A stretch of DNA of 64,000 nt from Amazonocrinis nigriterrae CENA67 (GCF_016056305.1 NZ_JAECZC010000026.1:11104-75103); one strand, 5' to 3'; shown: positions 7,646 to 17,454, counted from the first letter of the stretch. Made by a program: numbers and translations. The notes: generated by a model not told the origin, from the sequence alone.

Positions 7646-10525
7646 CTAAGTCATTTGTCGAGCCATTAGCTGGGCAAATAGTCCTTCTTGAGCAGCTAGC
7701 TGGTCAAAAGTTCCTTGTTGCATAACCCGTCCTGCTTGCAGTACATAGATACGATGAGCGTTGCGGATTGTGCTTAGTCGATGGGCGATCGCTATTCTGG
7801 TAACTTGTAGTTTATCCAAACTTTCACTCACAATTGCCTGGGTTCTATTATCTAACGCACTGGTTGCCTCATCGAAGAGTAAAATACGAGGTTTCAATGC
7901 CAGTGCGCGAGCAATTAGCAATCGCTGTCGCTGTCCCCCAGAAAGATTACCTCCGGCTTCACTAACTACAGTATGCATTTGCATTGGCATGGCAGTGATA
8001 TCTTCAGCCAAACCTGATGCTTTAGCTGCTTCCCAGGCTTCCTCCAAAGTAATCTGAGCGCCAGCAGCAATATTCTCAAAAATCGAAGCTGACATTAGTC
8101 GGCTGTTTTGCAAGACTACGCCTAACTGTCGGCGCACTGCTTCTACATCCAAGCCAGACAAGTCTTGACCGTCGTAGTATATACTACCTGCTTCTGGAGT
8201 TTCAAACCCCAGCAGTAATCGGAATATCGTCGATTTACCACTTCCAGAACTCCCAACAAGAGCAATAAACTCTCCTGGCTCCGCAGAAATACTAAGATTG
8301 TCGAGTATTAGTGAGCCATCTTTGCGGTAGCGGAAAGTGAGACGATCCACAACAATTCTGCCGAGTAACCTACCAGGATCAGCTTTGCTGGCAACCACTT
8401 CTGGTATGCTTGCTAAAATTGGCTGGGTGCGTTTCCACTGAGGGATTATATGTAAAACTTCAGTCACCGTGTTGCTCAGGTCTGTGGTTCCTTTGATAAA
8501 GTTTCCATAGGCTGTGTTAAAGGCTAAAAAAGTACCAAGGGATAGACCAATAGCTCCAGCATTATTTGCTTCTTCAAGCAGTTTAATAGTAAACCAGAAC
8601 AAAACTCCATTAGTCAGTATAGGCATCACTGTATTGAAAAGCACTACAGCGTCTTCTACTTGTTGCGTGCTTAGTTCTAACTTGATTTGCTGACTATAGT
8701 TTTTACTCCAAGAAGCAAAGGCGCGTTCTTGGGCGCCAGCAATATGCAATTTAGAAATGCCATTGATTAGCTGCACTGTTTGTCCAAAAATTTTGCCCCG
8801 TAATTCCAACAGGGGTAGCACCTTACGCAGCAGAAGTAAACCAAAGATTGTAGTGACTGCGATCGCTATTACAGCAACAGCAACAGCAACAAAAGCTAAT
8901 TTATAGTTGTAATAAAATAACTGACCCAAATAAAACAGTGTAAACAGACTGCTAAAGAGATTTATTAAGATTCTGCCACCTAATTGGCGACGGATTGTAC
9001 TTATTGAAGTTACGCGCGATAGTAAGTCGCCTGTAGTATATTGACGGAAAAAAGATATTGGTAAGTTTAACAGCCTATCCCAAGTAGCAGCCTGAGTAGT
9101 AGCGTCTGTTGCGGTTTCTGTTCGCAGAATTGCAAATCCTTGAGCCATCTGAAATAAGGCTGTACCCAAAGCAGCAACCAGCAACCCCAAACCAATTTGC
9201 AGCAATAACCCGCGATCGCTATCTGGTATGGCATTGTCCATAATAATAGCCGTGGCTTGGGGAGTAAGCATCCCCAGCAATGTTACAGCAATACCAGTCA
9301 AGAAAATTGTTAGTATATCCCTAACATGCCCTTTGAGTGCAAATTGCAGTAGAGTTAAAGCTCCCAGTACCTGATCGGGCAAAGACCGATAAAACATATA
9401 GGCGACGGGAGCTAGTGTAGAGGCTACGCGCTCATCCACCCGTGCGCGGGTGCGTTCAACGGGGTCAAAGATTTCATAATGATTTGCTGAAACTGGTAGC
9501 AGCGCCACTGGTCGATTATCTTGAGTGTAAGCAAGGAGCGAACCACAATCTTTTTCCCACCAATTGTCTCGCAGCAGCACTCGCCGCATTCTAATCCGCG
9601 AAGCCCGAACGATCGCTTCTAGTGGCTCCTTGAGTCGCTTGAGGTTCTCAGAACGAGCCGGGGGTTTAATTTTCACCCCCATAGCTCTGCCGACTGCACC
9701 AGCCGCAACTAGTAAAGGCGTACCTTCGATGAAAAAATCGCCATCTTGGTAATTTAGGGTTGATGCTAACTCCCCTAAAGCTTCAGCTGTAACTTGACGA
9801 TTGAGACGTTGGCGATCGCGCAATCGCATCAGTTCTTCTTGGGCTTCTTGATGCTCTAGAATGTCAATGCAGCGCAGAAGTTGAGTATTCAGCTGGGATA
9901 GCCCTGTCAGAATAATATTTGGATTGTCAATTTCCGAAGTTGTAATAGTGGCAAGTTGAACTGTATCTCCAGCTTCTAGCCACATTTTTTCGTTGAGAGG
10001 AAAAGTGACTGTTGAACTTCCTAGAGTCAGTTCGTCAAATCCTAGAAAGTTGACAGTCCCTTCATTGATTTGTACCCAACAGACAACACCTGGTTCTGGT
10101 TGGAAAGTTTGACCATTACTTAAGGAAAATCGTCTGCTTCCGTCAGTTTTAATTTGAATTGCTGGAGTGGGAATAGGGGAGAGTGCAGTACTAAGTTGCT
10201 TGAGCCAAGATTCTACCAAAGCGATCGCCCTAACATCTCCATTGGCTATTAACTCACGGAAAGATTCATGATGTACTTGTAGTAATTCTATCTCACCCAT
10301 CGGCACGGCTAAAATTTGGCGTTGGCTATGGCCAGAACTAGCAGCAGTTCCGAAAAGTGCCTCACCCTGATTCATACTACAGAGATAATGGCGAGTACCT
10401 TCTATGACACCATCTTTCACCGTGACGGCAAACAATGCCACAGAGCCAGATTGAATTACCAAAACCCGTAATGGGTCATTTAACAGTATCGGTTCATTCC
10501 CCTGAATTTGGTAAAGTTGCCCCAC
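7646..10525 (-). CDS. NHLP-type bacteriocin export ABC transporter, permease/ATPase subunit (no peptidase)
   Basis: Fused membrane and ATPase ABC half-exporter of the NHLP/NHLM RiPP export family (second-ABC type). The first 120 residues resemble a cyclic-nucleotide-binding-like beta roll, which this subfamily has in place of the C39 peptidase. Membrane segments occupy about residues 395-680. The ATPase has Walker A GSSGSGKST near 758, the signature LSGGQ near 861, Walker B ILLFDEATSALD near 881-892 and the switch His in AIAHRLSTI. The length of 959 fits the subfamily. It is last in the operon, 161 bp after the C39-containing ABC gene. It probably pairs with that protein to export the mature peptide, an inference from family knowledge. 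Confidence 0.87.
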   Translation of the reverse strand: MGQLYQIQGNEPILLNDPLRVLVIQSGSVALFAVTVKDGVIEGTRHYLCSMNQGEALFGTAASSGHSQRQILAVPMGEIELLQVHHESFRELIANGDVRAIALVESWLKQLSTALSPIPTPAIQIKTDGSRRFSLSNGQTFQPEPGVVCWVQINEGTVNFLGFDELTLGSSTVTFPLNEKMWLEAGDTVQLATITTSEIDNPNIILTGLSQLNTQLLRCIDILEHQEAQEELMRLRDRQRLNRQVTAEALGELASTLNYQDGDFFIEGTPLLVAAGAVGRAMGVKIKPPARSENLKRLKEPLEAIVRASRIRMRRVLLRDNWWEKDCGSLLAYTQDNRPVALLPVSANHYEIFDPVERTRARVDERVASTLAPVAYMFYRSLPDQVLGALTLLQFALKGHVRDILTIFLTGIAVTLLGMLTPQATAIIMDNAIPDSDRGLLLQIGLGLLVAALGTALFQMAQGFAILRTETATDATTQAATWDRLLNLPISFFRQYTTGDLLSRVTSISTIRRQLGGRILINLFSSLFTLFYLGQLFYYNYKLAFVAVAVAVIAIAVTTIFGLLLLRKVLPLLELRGKIFGQTVQLINGISKLHIAGAQERAFASWSKNYSQQIKLELSTQQVEDAVVLFNTVMPILTNGVLFWFTIKLLEEANNAGAIGLSLGTFLAFNTAYGNFIKGTTDLSNTVTEVLHIIPQWKRTQPILASIPEVVASKADPGRLLGRIVVDRLTFRYRKDGSLILDNLSISAEPGEFIALVGSSGSGKSTIFRLLLGFETPEAGSIYYDGQDLSGLDVEAVRRQLGVVLQNSRLMSASIFENIAAGAQITLEEAWEAAKASGLAEDITAMPMQMHTVVSEAGGNLSGGQRQRLLIARALALKPRILLFDEATSALDNRTQAIVSESLDKLQVTRIAIAHRLSTIRNAHRIYVLQAGRVMQQGTFDQLAAQEGLFAQLMARQMT

Positions 10526-10686
10526 GGTCGCCTCACTTGCATTGAAATTTTGGAATTTTTAAAGTAATTACTCATGAAAGACTGTTAAATATGGCATCTG
10601 AGAACTTAATTCAAACAAATCCACATATAAACTAAGGAAAATTAAACTCAAAAATTACGAATTACGAATTACGAATTAGTAATTAC

Positions 10687-12963
10687 TTACAGTGCTTCTC
10701 CTTCCATCCGAATTAATCGTGAGTACGCACCATCGACGTGCCACAATTGTTGATGAGTACCGCGCTGTACTACCTTACCCTGTTCTAAAACGATGATTTC
10801 ATCGCAGTCTCGGATAGTGCTTAAGCGGTGTGCCACAATAATGCAGGTGCAACCCCGTCGCCGCAGATTTTCGTCAATAATTTTTTCCGTCTCTGCATCT
10901 AAGGCGCTGGTAGCTTCATCCATCACCAGGATAGAAGGATTATTTACCAAAGCACGAGCAATTTCTAACCGCTGTCGTTGTCCACCGCTTAAATTAGCAG
11001 CACCTTCTATGAGTTCTGCATCCAACCCTCCAGTCATTGAAAGGATAACATCGGCGATCGCAGCATCTTCACAAGCTCGGATTAAGCTTTTGTCGGGTAT
11101 GGTAGAATCCCATAAAGTTAAATTATCCCTGACAGTGCCGCCAAACAGCAGAATATCTTGCTCCACCATCGCCACGGAGTTAGTGAGTATTTGCTGGGGA
11201 ATCTGCTCTCTGGATGTATCATCAAATAGTATTTCCCCCGTCCAAGGTTGATAAAGTCCGCTGATTAGTTTGGCAATTGTAGATTTACCAGAACCACTCC
11301 CACCTACTAACGCCACTCGCTGTCCCGGTTTAATTGAGAGGTGAAAATTTTCAATCAGTGGAGGCTCTAGGCGGCTATAACCAAATGTCACATTTCGTAA
11401 TTCAACATACCCCTGTAATTTGGGAACAAATGTAGAAGGATAATCGGACAAAAGTTTCTCCCCTGCTCCCCTGCCCCTCTGCTCCTCTGCTCCCCCGCTC
11501 CCCATTTCAGAAGCCGGGTTATCCAGCACATCATCTAGGCGGAGCAAATTTCCTTCTAACTCTTGCAGTGTAGTACCGAAGTTGACCAAATTGTTCACAG
11601 GTGATTGAAAACTGTACATCAAACCTTGAAAAGCTACGAGCATTCCAATACTGAGGTGTCCATCCATCACTCGTAAACCACCAACAACTAATAACATCAC
11701 CGAAGAAATAGCCGACAGGAGCAAGGGTAATACAGAAAATATTTGATTTGTCGCACCCAATTCCTGCTGAGAATTAATCGCCTTGGTGTAATAACCAGAC
11801 CACCGCGAAAAGAAATCTGACTCTAAACCAGATGCTTTTAAGGTTTCTATACTTTGGAGAGCAGCAATGGAAGTACCAGCAGCTTTGCCATACTCTTGGA
11901 TCAATCGTTGATTGGCATCTACACGCCGTCGGGAAATCCACTGTAAAACTAAGATATTTATAGCAGCAAAAATAACTATAATTAATGTCAATACCCAGTC
12001 ATATTGCACCATGACTAAGGCATAAAAAATTACCATAACTGCATCAATTACCGTAGTTGCCAATCGTCCCGAAAGGATATTTGCAACTTCGTCGTTGATA
12101 GTGGTGCGATCGCTAATTTCTCCTGCAAAGCGTTGGGCGTAAAAGCTTACAGGTAAACGCAGAATATGCCAGAGAAAGCGACTGGACATCCCAACAGACA
12201 GCTTAATTTTTAGCCGACGCAGATATCTCAATCGCAGTAGGGTTAACAATGCTTGAAATATAGCTGTAATAGCCATTGCCAAAAGCAACGGCCGCAACCA
12301 ATCTTGCCTTTGTTCGATGAGGATTTCGTCTACAAATACCTGGCTAAACACAGGTATCAGCAATCCCACAAGGGCTAAGAAAAAACCTCCGATTAAACAG
12401 TAAACTAAAGCACTAAAAGCCCCCTGTAATCTTGACCACAAGGATACAATCATGCTGGGTTTGCGACCACCTTTGACAAACTCCGGGCTTGGTTCCATCA
12501 CCAGCACCACTCCGGTATATCCCTCGTCAAATTCTTGCAGGGACACGGTACGCGGCCCGGTGGCGGGGTCGTTGAGATAAACTCGTTGTTTGCCAAATCC
12601 CTCCACAACTAGGAAGTGGTTAAAGTTCCAGAAGATAATATAAGGGGGGCGCAGGTCTTGTAGTTGTTTGAGTTCTTTTTTAAAGCCTTTGGCTTCGAGT
12701 CCGTACCTTCTGGCAGCTTTTACCATGTTAGATGCTTTGCTGCCATCACGGGAAACGCCACACTCTCGTCGTAGTTCAGGTAGGGGTACAATGCGATCGT
12801 AGTAACCAAGAATAATTCCCAAAGCAGCAGCACCACATTCCACAGCCTCCATTTGTAAGACAGTGGGGGTTTTAACGCGCCGCCTGCTTGTACTCAAGAG
12901 TAATTTTTGCAGGTATTGCCAAGGATTAATCGGTGTTGCTAAGGTCGAATTAGTAGATACCAC
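10687..12963 (-). CDS. NHLP-type ABC exporter with N-terminal C39 leader peptidase
   Basis: Peptidase-containing ABC transporter that removes double-glycine leaders and exports the core peptide. The C39 domain has catalytic Cys43 (VECGAAALG), His116 (FNHFLVVEG) and Asp132 (NDPATG), so the triad is complete. Six or so membrane segments span about 185-465. The ATPase has GGSGSGKST, LSGGQ and MDEATSALDA motifs and a terminal HRLSTI. The linker between the membrane and ATPase domains contains a glycine/glutamate/arginine-rich stretch encoded by a CTCCTCTGCTCCCC-type genomic repeat (11459-11505). The start overlaps the end of the HlyD gene by 14 bp, indicating translational coupling. The obvious substrates are the two GG-leader peptides in the same operon. 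Confidence 0.92.
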   Translation of the reverse strand: MVSTNSTLATPINPWQYLQKLLLSTSRRRVKTPTVLQMEAVECGAAALGIILGYYDRIVPLPELRRECGVSRDGSKASNMVKAARRYGLEAKGFKKELKQLQDLRPPYIIFWNFNHFLVVEGFGKQRVYLNDPATGPRTVSLQEFDEGYTGVVLVMEPSPEFVKGGRKPSMIVSLWSRLQGAFSALVYCLIGGFFLALVGLLIPVFSQVFVDEILIEQRQDWLRPLLLAMAITAIFQALLTLLRLRYLRRLKIKLSVGMSSRFLWHILRLPVSFYAQRFAGEISDRTTINDEVANILSGRLATTVIDAVMVIFYALVMVQYDWVLTLIIVIFAAINILVLQWISRRRVDANQRLIQEYGKAAGTSIAALQSIETLKASGLESDFFSRWSGYYTKAINSQQELGATNQIFSVLPLLLSAISSVMLLVVGGLRVMDGHLSIGMLVAFQGLMYSFQSPVNNLVNFGTTLQELEGNLLRLDDVLDNPASEMGSGGAEEQRGRGAGEKLLSDYPSTFVPKLQGYVELRNVTFGYSRLEPPLIENFHLSIKPGQRVALVGGSGSGKSTIAKLISGLYQPWTGEILFDDTSREQIPQQILTNSVAMVEQDILLFGGTVRDNLTLWDSTIPDKSLIRACEDAAIADVILSMTGGLDAELIEGAANLSGGQRQRLEIARALVNNPSILVMDEATSALDAETEKIIDENLRRRGCTCIIVAHRLSTIRDCDEIIVLEQGKVVQRGTHQQLWHVDGAYSRLIRMEGEAL

Positions 12964-14398
12964 TGTATTCCCTCAAGATTGGTAAAACAAAAGTGATGGG
13001 AGCGCGTTCTTCTACCTTGACTCGCACAATAGTAGTAGTTCCAGGGGAAATTTTGGTTTGCGGCCCAGTAGAAGAAGACCACTTGTAACCACTTGGAGTT
13101 GTAGCATCCAATTCTAGGTCAGCAAATACTTGCATTAGACCTTCTTGTCTTTGAGATACCAAACTTTCTACTATATCTGCATTACCCACCTCCGATGCAG
13201 CTGCCTCTTTTGTAATAGGAAACTGTGAAACCTTACTCACCGTACCTACAATACCGCCAAAGCGTTGTCGCTTGACGGTTTGGGGTGTAATTTGAATTGT
13301 CATCCCTGGTTGAATTTTCTTACCATCCCCAACCGGAAAATAGGTAACACCAACCAATTTGTGAGATGAGTCCTCTGCTTCTATCGTGCCAAGACGAGTT
13401 CCAGCATTGACAACTTGCCCTGATGTCACGGTTAATTCTAGAATGCGTCCTGAATGTTGACTGATGATTTGGCTGCTATCTCCTAGTTGCAATTCGAGTT
13501 TGGCAATCTCCCGCTTGACTTCTTGAATTTCTTTGTTGCGGGTATTAGCATTTTCTAAGTCTTGTTGAGCTACAGAAGCTGCTTTGCTATCCAGTTCTTT
13601 TAGCTGAGCTTGCAAGTCAGAAATAGTACTGAGGTTTTCACGATTAGCTTTTTCTTGTTCTGTCTTTTTATAATCAAGTTCTTTTAATTGGGCTTTGAGG
13701 TCAGAAATTTTCTCTAGGTTTTGCAAATATTCTTGTTCTGCTGTTAAAGCTTCATCAGCAGAAATAGCTCCTTGTTGCTGATGCATCTGTTTACGGATTT
13801 CCATTCTCTGCTTGAGAACGGGAGTTAAAGCTTGGCTTTCTTTAAGGCGTTGTTCCAAGCCTTGGCGTTGCTGGCCAATAGAGACGTTGCTTGTAGTTTT
13901 GAGGAGAGGTGACAAAGCTTGAAGTTCGCGGATGCGTTGCTGGAGATACAGGCGTTGTTGCTGCATAGACCCTCTTTCCTGTTCCAGCCTTTGTCCTTGC
14001 AGGGAACTGGTAGCTTCGTCTAGTGATTGCAATTCTATGAGTTTAGCTCGTTGTTGTTGCAATTGCTTGCGGAGTTCAGCTTGATCGATGGCTGCTAGAA
14101 CTTGTCCTTTTTTGACGACATCTCCAACTTTGACATTGAGAGCAAGTATCTGTCCTGCGCTTTTTGATTGTAGAGGTAGAACTTTGCTAGGGTAAATCAG
14201 TACGCCTTGCCCTTCAACAGTAATAGGGATGCGTCCATAAATACTCCAAATAACAGCGACTCCTACCAAGGAACCCAAAGCAACAAGAGGTAGCCAGCTT
14301 TTGGGGCTAACTACCTGCATCAGTTGGTCTATTCTTTCAGGGGAGGATAGACGTTCTAGGGATTGTTTGCGGAATATAGTGCGCTTTTGGTGGAGCAT
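12950..14398 (-). CDS. NHLP bacteriocin system HlyD-type secretion adaptor
   Basis: Membrane-fusion/adaptor protein partnering the two ABC exporters. It has one N-terminal membrane anchor (about residues 36-56) and a lipoyl/biotinyl half-motif (GQILALNVKVGDVVKKGQVL, about 93-112). A long glutamine-rich coiled coil follows (about 115-300), then the second lipoyl half (GRILELTVTSGQVVNAGTRL) and a beta-barrel C-terminus. The order and 482-residue length fit the HlyD component that accompanies NHLP/NHLM exporters. It would bridge the inner-membrane transporter to the cell envelope. It overlaps the C39-ABC gene by 14 bp. Confidence 0.87.
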   Translation of the reverse strand: MLHQKRTIFRKQSLERLSSPERIDQLMQVVSPKSWLPLVALGSLVGVAVIWSIYGRIPITVEGQGVLIYPSKVLPLQSKSAGQILALNVKVGDVVKKGQVLAAIDQAELRKQLQQQRAKLIELQSLDEATSSLQGQRLEQERGSMQQQRLYLQQRIRELQALSPLLKTTSNVSIGQQRQGLEQRLKESQALTPVLKQRMEIRKQMHQQQGAISADEALTAEQEYLQNLEKISDLKAQLKELDYKKTEQEKANRENLSTISDLQAQLKELDSKAASVAQQDLENANTRNKEIQEVKREIAKLELQLGDSSQIISQHSGRILELTVTSGQVVNAGTRLGTIEAEDSSHKLVGVTYFPVGDGKKIQPGMTIQITPQTVKRQRFGGIVGTVSKVSQFPITKEAAASEVGNADIVESLVSQRQEGLMQVFADLELDATTPSGYKWSSSTGPQTKISPGTTTIVRVKVEERAPITFVLPILREYSGIY

Positions 14399-14449
14399 TT
14401 TCTATTAATTTGACAATATTTTGCCATGTTTATAATTGTTCAAATCAAA

Positions 14450-15475
14450 CTAATGAAATAGAGACAAAAGCCTTTGTGGGATACCCTTCCAAGTAGCTGC
14501 ATCTTTGACTATCTCTTGCTTGAGTAAATTAGACTCTGGAAGCGCAAGTTCATCACACAGAGCAACTAAATCAGCAAGTGTTGCATACCAGAGCAATGGT
14601 GTATCATTGCTTCCCTTAGCGAGAAATTCAGATGCTCGTTCTAAAAAAGTAGCAACTTCATGATTGATAAATGCCTGCTTAACTAGTAACCAAGCATACG
14701 CTTGAGGATGACAATGATAAGTCTCATCAGGGCATATTGGCATATAATTTGAGCCAACTGTCAGTAAATCAGAGACAAACTGACGATCTTTACCAGCTAA
14801 AATAGTAGCAATCTCACCTGTGACTTGAGCAAACATTGCAGCGACAAACTCTGCACGTTGACGTTTTACACGCTCATAACCCCATAAGCCAGGAATAGGT
14901 AAGGTATCTAATATTCCATCAAGATAACCAAGAATCTGAAAAGCAAGCTTAGTTGATCGATGCAACTCCATGCAACCAGCATCAATACGTACAAGATTAT
15001 GCACTAATTGAATACGACCAAAAAGTACAATTTCATAACCGTATTTTTCCTCTAAAATCATGTCAATTTCTAGAGCCTGATAAATTCGGTTACGAGCTTG
15101 TTCAAACTCACCACGTCGATAATCTAAGTAAGCTTCTGCTTGTTCTAAGAAAGATTGGTAAAGCAAACTTCCTTCATCTGAAAGTTGTTTTAATTTCAGT
15201 AGTAAACGAGCTGCTGTAAATGCACTTTCAGCTGCATTAAAATCTCCCCGACGAGCGGCAAGTAAACCACGTTGCCTAGCGTTACTAAACTTGCTAATAA
15301 GCAATCTGTCTGTAGATGATAAGCGAGTACGCATCAACATTGACAAAGACTCATCTATTGAATCACCGGATAATTTTAATTGAGAGCCAATAGTCTTAGC
15401 ATTACCTAGACGATAAGATTTAAGGCTTGCCTGAAGATAATTTTTACAAGAATCGACAGATGAATAGCATTGCAT
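14450..15475 (-). CDS. Uncharacterised helical (TPR-like) protein in RiPP operon
   Basis: 341 residues, soluble and predominantly helical, with no signal peptide. The segment about 65-150 reads like tandem helix pairs (ARQRGLLAARRGDFNAAESA, then a later DYRRGEFEQARNRIYQALEI), the periodicity of TPR repeats. No catalytic motif is visible. It lies between the radical SAM gene (50 bp) and the HlyD gene (51 bp), all on one strand, so it is almost certainly co-transcribed. A scaffold or chaperone for the precursor or maturase is plausible, but that is inference. I do not recognise a named family. Confidence 0.6.
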   Translation of the reverse strand: MQCYSSVDSCKNYLQASLKSYRLGNAKTIGSQLKLSGDSIDESLSMLMRTRLSSTDRLLISKFSNARQRGLLAARRGDFNAAESAFTAARLLLKLKQLSDEGSLLYQSFLEQAEAYLDYRRGEFEQARNRIYQALEIDMILEEKYGYEIVLFGRIQLVHNLVRIDAGCMELHRSTKLAFQILGYLDGILDTLPIPGLWGYERVKRQRAEFVAAMFAQVTGEIATILAGKDRQFVSDLLTVGSNYMPICPDETYHCHPQAYAWLLVKQAFINHEVATFLERASEFLAKGSNDTPLLWYATLADLVALCDELALPESNLLKQEIVKDAATWKGIPQRLLSLFH

Positions 15476-15525
15476 ATTTTATGAAGATATGATTTAAATT
15501 GACTTTTTGGTACTGCTATTCTTGG

Positions 15526-16587
15526 CTAGACGGCAAGTGCTTTTCTTTGCAAATTAATAGCTATTTCATCACTTGTTGGTAAAGAAACAAGAGGACAAGC
15601 TAAGGTATCAGGATCTAGGGTTTCTATTCCACGAATCCAAGGAGCAAAACGACCTGGTATGAGTTTAAGTTTGCCGTCTGGCTGTAAAGTACCAATATGA
15701 TTACGTTCATCAGTAAGCGCTACTGTACACTTACCAACTTTTCCGTTTGCACGAATGACTAATGAGTTGGGACGTGCAGCATAACAAACGGGGTTGTCTG
15801 GCACAGCAGCATTCTGTGGAGATTTTAAATTATTACCAAATAATTTAGCTTCTAAGATTTTAATAGCTGCGTTTTTATCAGCCTCTGAAAAAACTTTGAT
15901 TGAAGCATCATTAGGGCCACCAAGATGTTCAATTCCTTTGAAAAAAACAGAGAACCTTGAATCAGGTAAAAATTCCCTTTTGATATCTTCTAGCAACGGA
16001 TCGAGGTAGTTAACTGTATCTGGAGTAAAATGAATACGCAGTAAAATATTTACTGGTAATAAACTATCTCTTATTGCTAGTAAATTATTCCAGATTTTGT
16101 CAAATGTACTTTTGCCGTCTGCACGAATACGGCTTTTATCGTGAATTTCACGAGGCCCATCAAGAGAAATTTGGTAATGTTTAACTCCTACATTGGCTAA
16201 AGCCGAAGCAGTATTGAGATCCAATAAGTAAGCATTGGTTGTCATGGAACCTGAATAATTCAAATGTGAATATTTATCAGCCAAAGACATGGCATATTCA
16301 GAAATATTTAAAACAATGTCTTTAGCAACAAGAGGTTCTCCACCAAACCATGATAGATTTAAATAACTCAAATTTGGGCATCGTTTTTCAAGGAGAGCTT
16401 TAATACCTGAAATAATCTCAGGCTTCATCCGACCTATTGAAAAATCTTCATAGCAATAAATACAACGTAAATTACACTGCTCTGTTGGTAAAATAATTAA
16501 TTCAAAAGCTTTATCCGATATTAATCGCGCACGCTTGAAATTATCAGAGTCAATACTACTAGCTTGTTTTAAAACTGTTCCAGTCAT
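15526..16587 (-). CDS. Radical SAM peptide maturase with short SPASM/twitch-like C-terminus
   Basis: Radical S-adenosylmethionine enzyme expected to modify the neighbouring precursor peptides. The [4Fe-4S] motif is C-x3-C-x2-C at Cys38, Cys42 and Cys45 (TEQCNLRCIYCYEDF). SAM-binding features follow (WFGGEP, then TTNAYLLD and ISLDGPREIHD). The C-terminal region keeps only three cysteines (268, 287, 331) in a pattern starting CYAARPNSLVIRANGKVGKC. This resembles a reduced SPASM or twitch domain with probably one auxiliary cluster. At 353 residues it is short for a SPASM maturase. It begins 149 bp after precursor 1, separated by a strong hairpin. Thioether or C-C crosslink formation is possible, and the reaction cannot be told from sequence. 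Confidence 0.87.
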   Translation of the reverse strand: MTGTVLKQASSIDSDNFKRARLISDKAFELIILPTEQCNLRCIYCYEDFSIGRMKPEIISGIKALLEKRCPNLSYLNLSWFGGEPLVAKDIVLNISEYAMSLADKYSHLNYSGSMTTNAYLLDLNTASALANVGVKHYQISLDGPREIHDKSRIRADGKSTFDKIWNNLLAIRDSLLPVNILLRIHFTPDTVNYLDPLLEDIKREFLPDSRFSVFFKGIEHLGGPNDASIKVFSEADKNAAIKILEAKLFGNNLKSPQNAAVPDNPVCYAARPNSLVIRANGKVGKCTVALTDERNHIGTLQPDGKLKLIPGRFAPWIRGIETLDPDTLACPLVSLPTSDEIAINLQRKALAV

Positions 16588-16652
16588 AATACAAACCTCT
16601 AAATTGAAAATAGTACTGTTAGTTTTTCAGAAAATTCAAAATCTTTAACCCG

Positions 16653-16708
16653 AAAAGTGCGATCGCTACAATCTAGGTTTATGTAAGACTAGGTGTAGCG
16701 ATCGTTTT
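16653..16708 (-). terminator. Hairpin attenuator between precursor peptide and radical SAM gene
   Basis: Perfect 11-bp arms CGATCGCTACA (16660-16670) and TGTAGCGATCG (16694-16704), with inner CTAG/CTAG pairing and outer A/T pairs. On the minus-strand transcript it falls 29 nt after the precursor-1 stop and is followed by CACTTTTC. Its position suggests partial termination or RNA stabilisation, giving more peptide than enzyme. A related, more diverged sequence occurs after precursor 2 (about 17220-17290). Confidence 0.6.
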
Positions 16709-16736
16709 CCATAGGAATGTTATTCTATGGCTTCGT

Positions 16737-16952
16737 TTAAGAATCTGTTAAATCCTGCACTGCACATTTACCGTTAATTTGTGGGCAGGAACCGTTTACC
16801 CCTCCTCCTGCAATTTCCTCAAGTTCTTCAGTAGTTAATTCTTGAAGTGCTTGTTCTAACTGTGGGTCGTTAACCACTAATTCTCCATTTTCATTAATTC
16901 CAATCTGTTCGCTATTTTCTTTCGGGTCTAATTTTTCGTTTTGGTTAGACAT
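16737..16952 (-). CDS. RiPP precursor peptide 1, double-glycine leader
   Basis: 71-residue precursor. The start at 16952 is chosen because ATG-TCT is shared with precursor 2 and is preceded by GGAGA. The acidic leader of 50 residues ends TEELEEIAGG, a classic C39 cleavage site, with helical hydrophobic positions LEQALQEL before it. The core after GG is 21 residues, GVNGSCPQINGKC followed by AVQDLTDS, with two cysteines four codons from the NG motifs. The neighbouring C39-ABC exporter and radical SAM enzyme are the obvious processing partners. The modification type is unknown. Confidence 0.85.
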   Translation of the reverse strand: MSNQNEKLDPKENSEQIGINENGELVVNDPQLEQALQELTTEELEEIAGGGVNGSCPQINGKCAVQDLTDS

Positions 16953-17085
16953 AAATTTCTCCACAGTGATTCAAAAAACAATTTCCTTTGTCTTACTAAA
17001 ATTTTGCCACTAAGTGACTTTTGAACACAATGCACTATTTTTATATAAGACTATAATTTTTTCGGTAGACTTCATAAATTCAAGT
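16953..17085 (-). promoter_or_regulatory. Conserved upstream region of precursor 1
   Basis: About 125 bp alignable with the upstream region of precursor 2 (17724-17850), including GAACACAAT, TTTGTC.TACTA and GTAAGACTA/ATAAGACTA blocks (plus-strand reading). On the coding strand both contain TTGTGT, 18 bp, then (C/T)AAAAT, a possible -35/-10 pair. Selective conservation across the duplication suggests promoter and leader-RNA function. The exact start is unknown. Confidence 0.4.
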
Positions 17086-17323
17086 TACTTATAACTTTCC
17101 AAACATTTCAATTAATAACACTAGCTTATTTGAAAACAGCTTCTGTCATAGTCATAGGCATCCAAGTTCAAAAGCAGTGTTTTTATTTTTTAGGTAATTT
17201 TAAATCTTTGGCAAAAAGTGCGAACGCTACAATCAAGATTGCATCTACCAAGCTTAACGAGCGCTGTTTGTAGAAGTGTTATTCTCGTTAGCCGAAACAC
17301 TGCAAATTTAATATTTAAAGTAT

Positions 17324-17454
17324 TGAAGAGTCAATCAAATAAAATTTGCCATTGCGAATGCAGCGAAACTAACAAATTTATATAAGGTTTAGTGATTTAT
17401 TGCTAAATTTCATTTCATTCACAATTTGCAATTATATAAATAATTGACTCTTCA
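17324..17454. repeat. 131-bp MITE-like inverted-repeat element between the two precursor genes
   Basis: It begins TGAAGAGTCAAT and ends ATTGACTCTTCA. The inverted similarity extends about 37 bp inward with gaps (AATTTGC...GAATG). It sits downstream of precursor 2, inside the duplicated segment, and has no equivalent in the precursor-1 copy, so it inserted after the duplication. It is non-coding. Confidence 0.65.

Noticed and set aside
16599-16736. Possible third precursor gene between the radical SAM gene and precursor 1
   Set aside because: Both strands were read for an EEL...GG leader. Only the hairpin and non-coding sequence are present.
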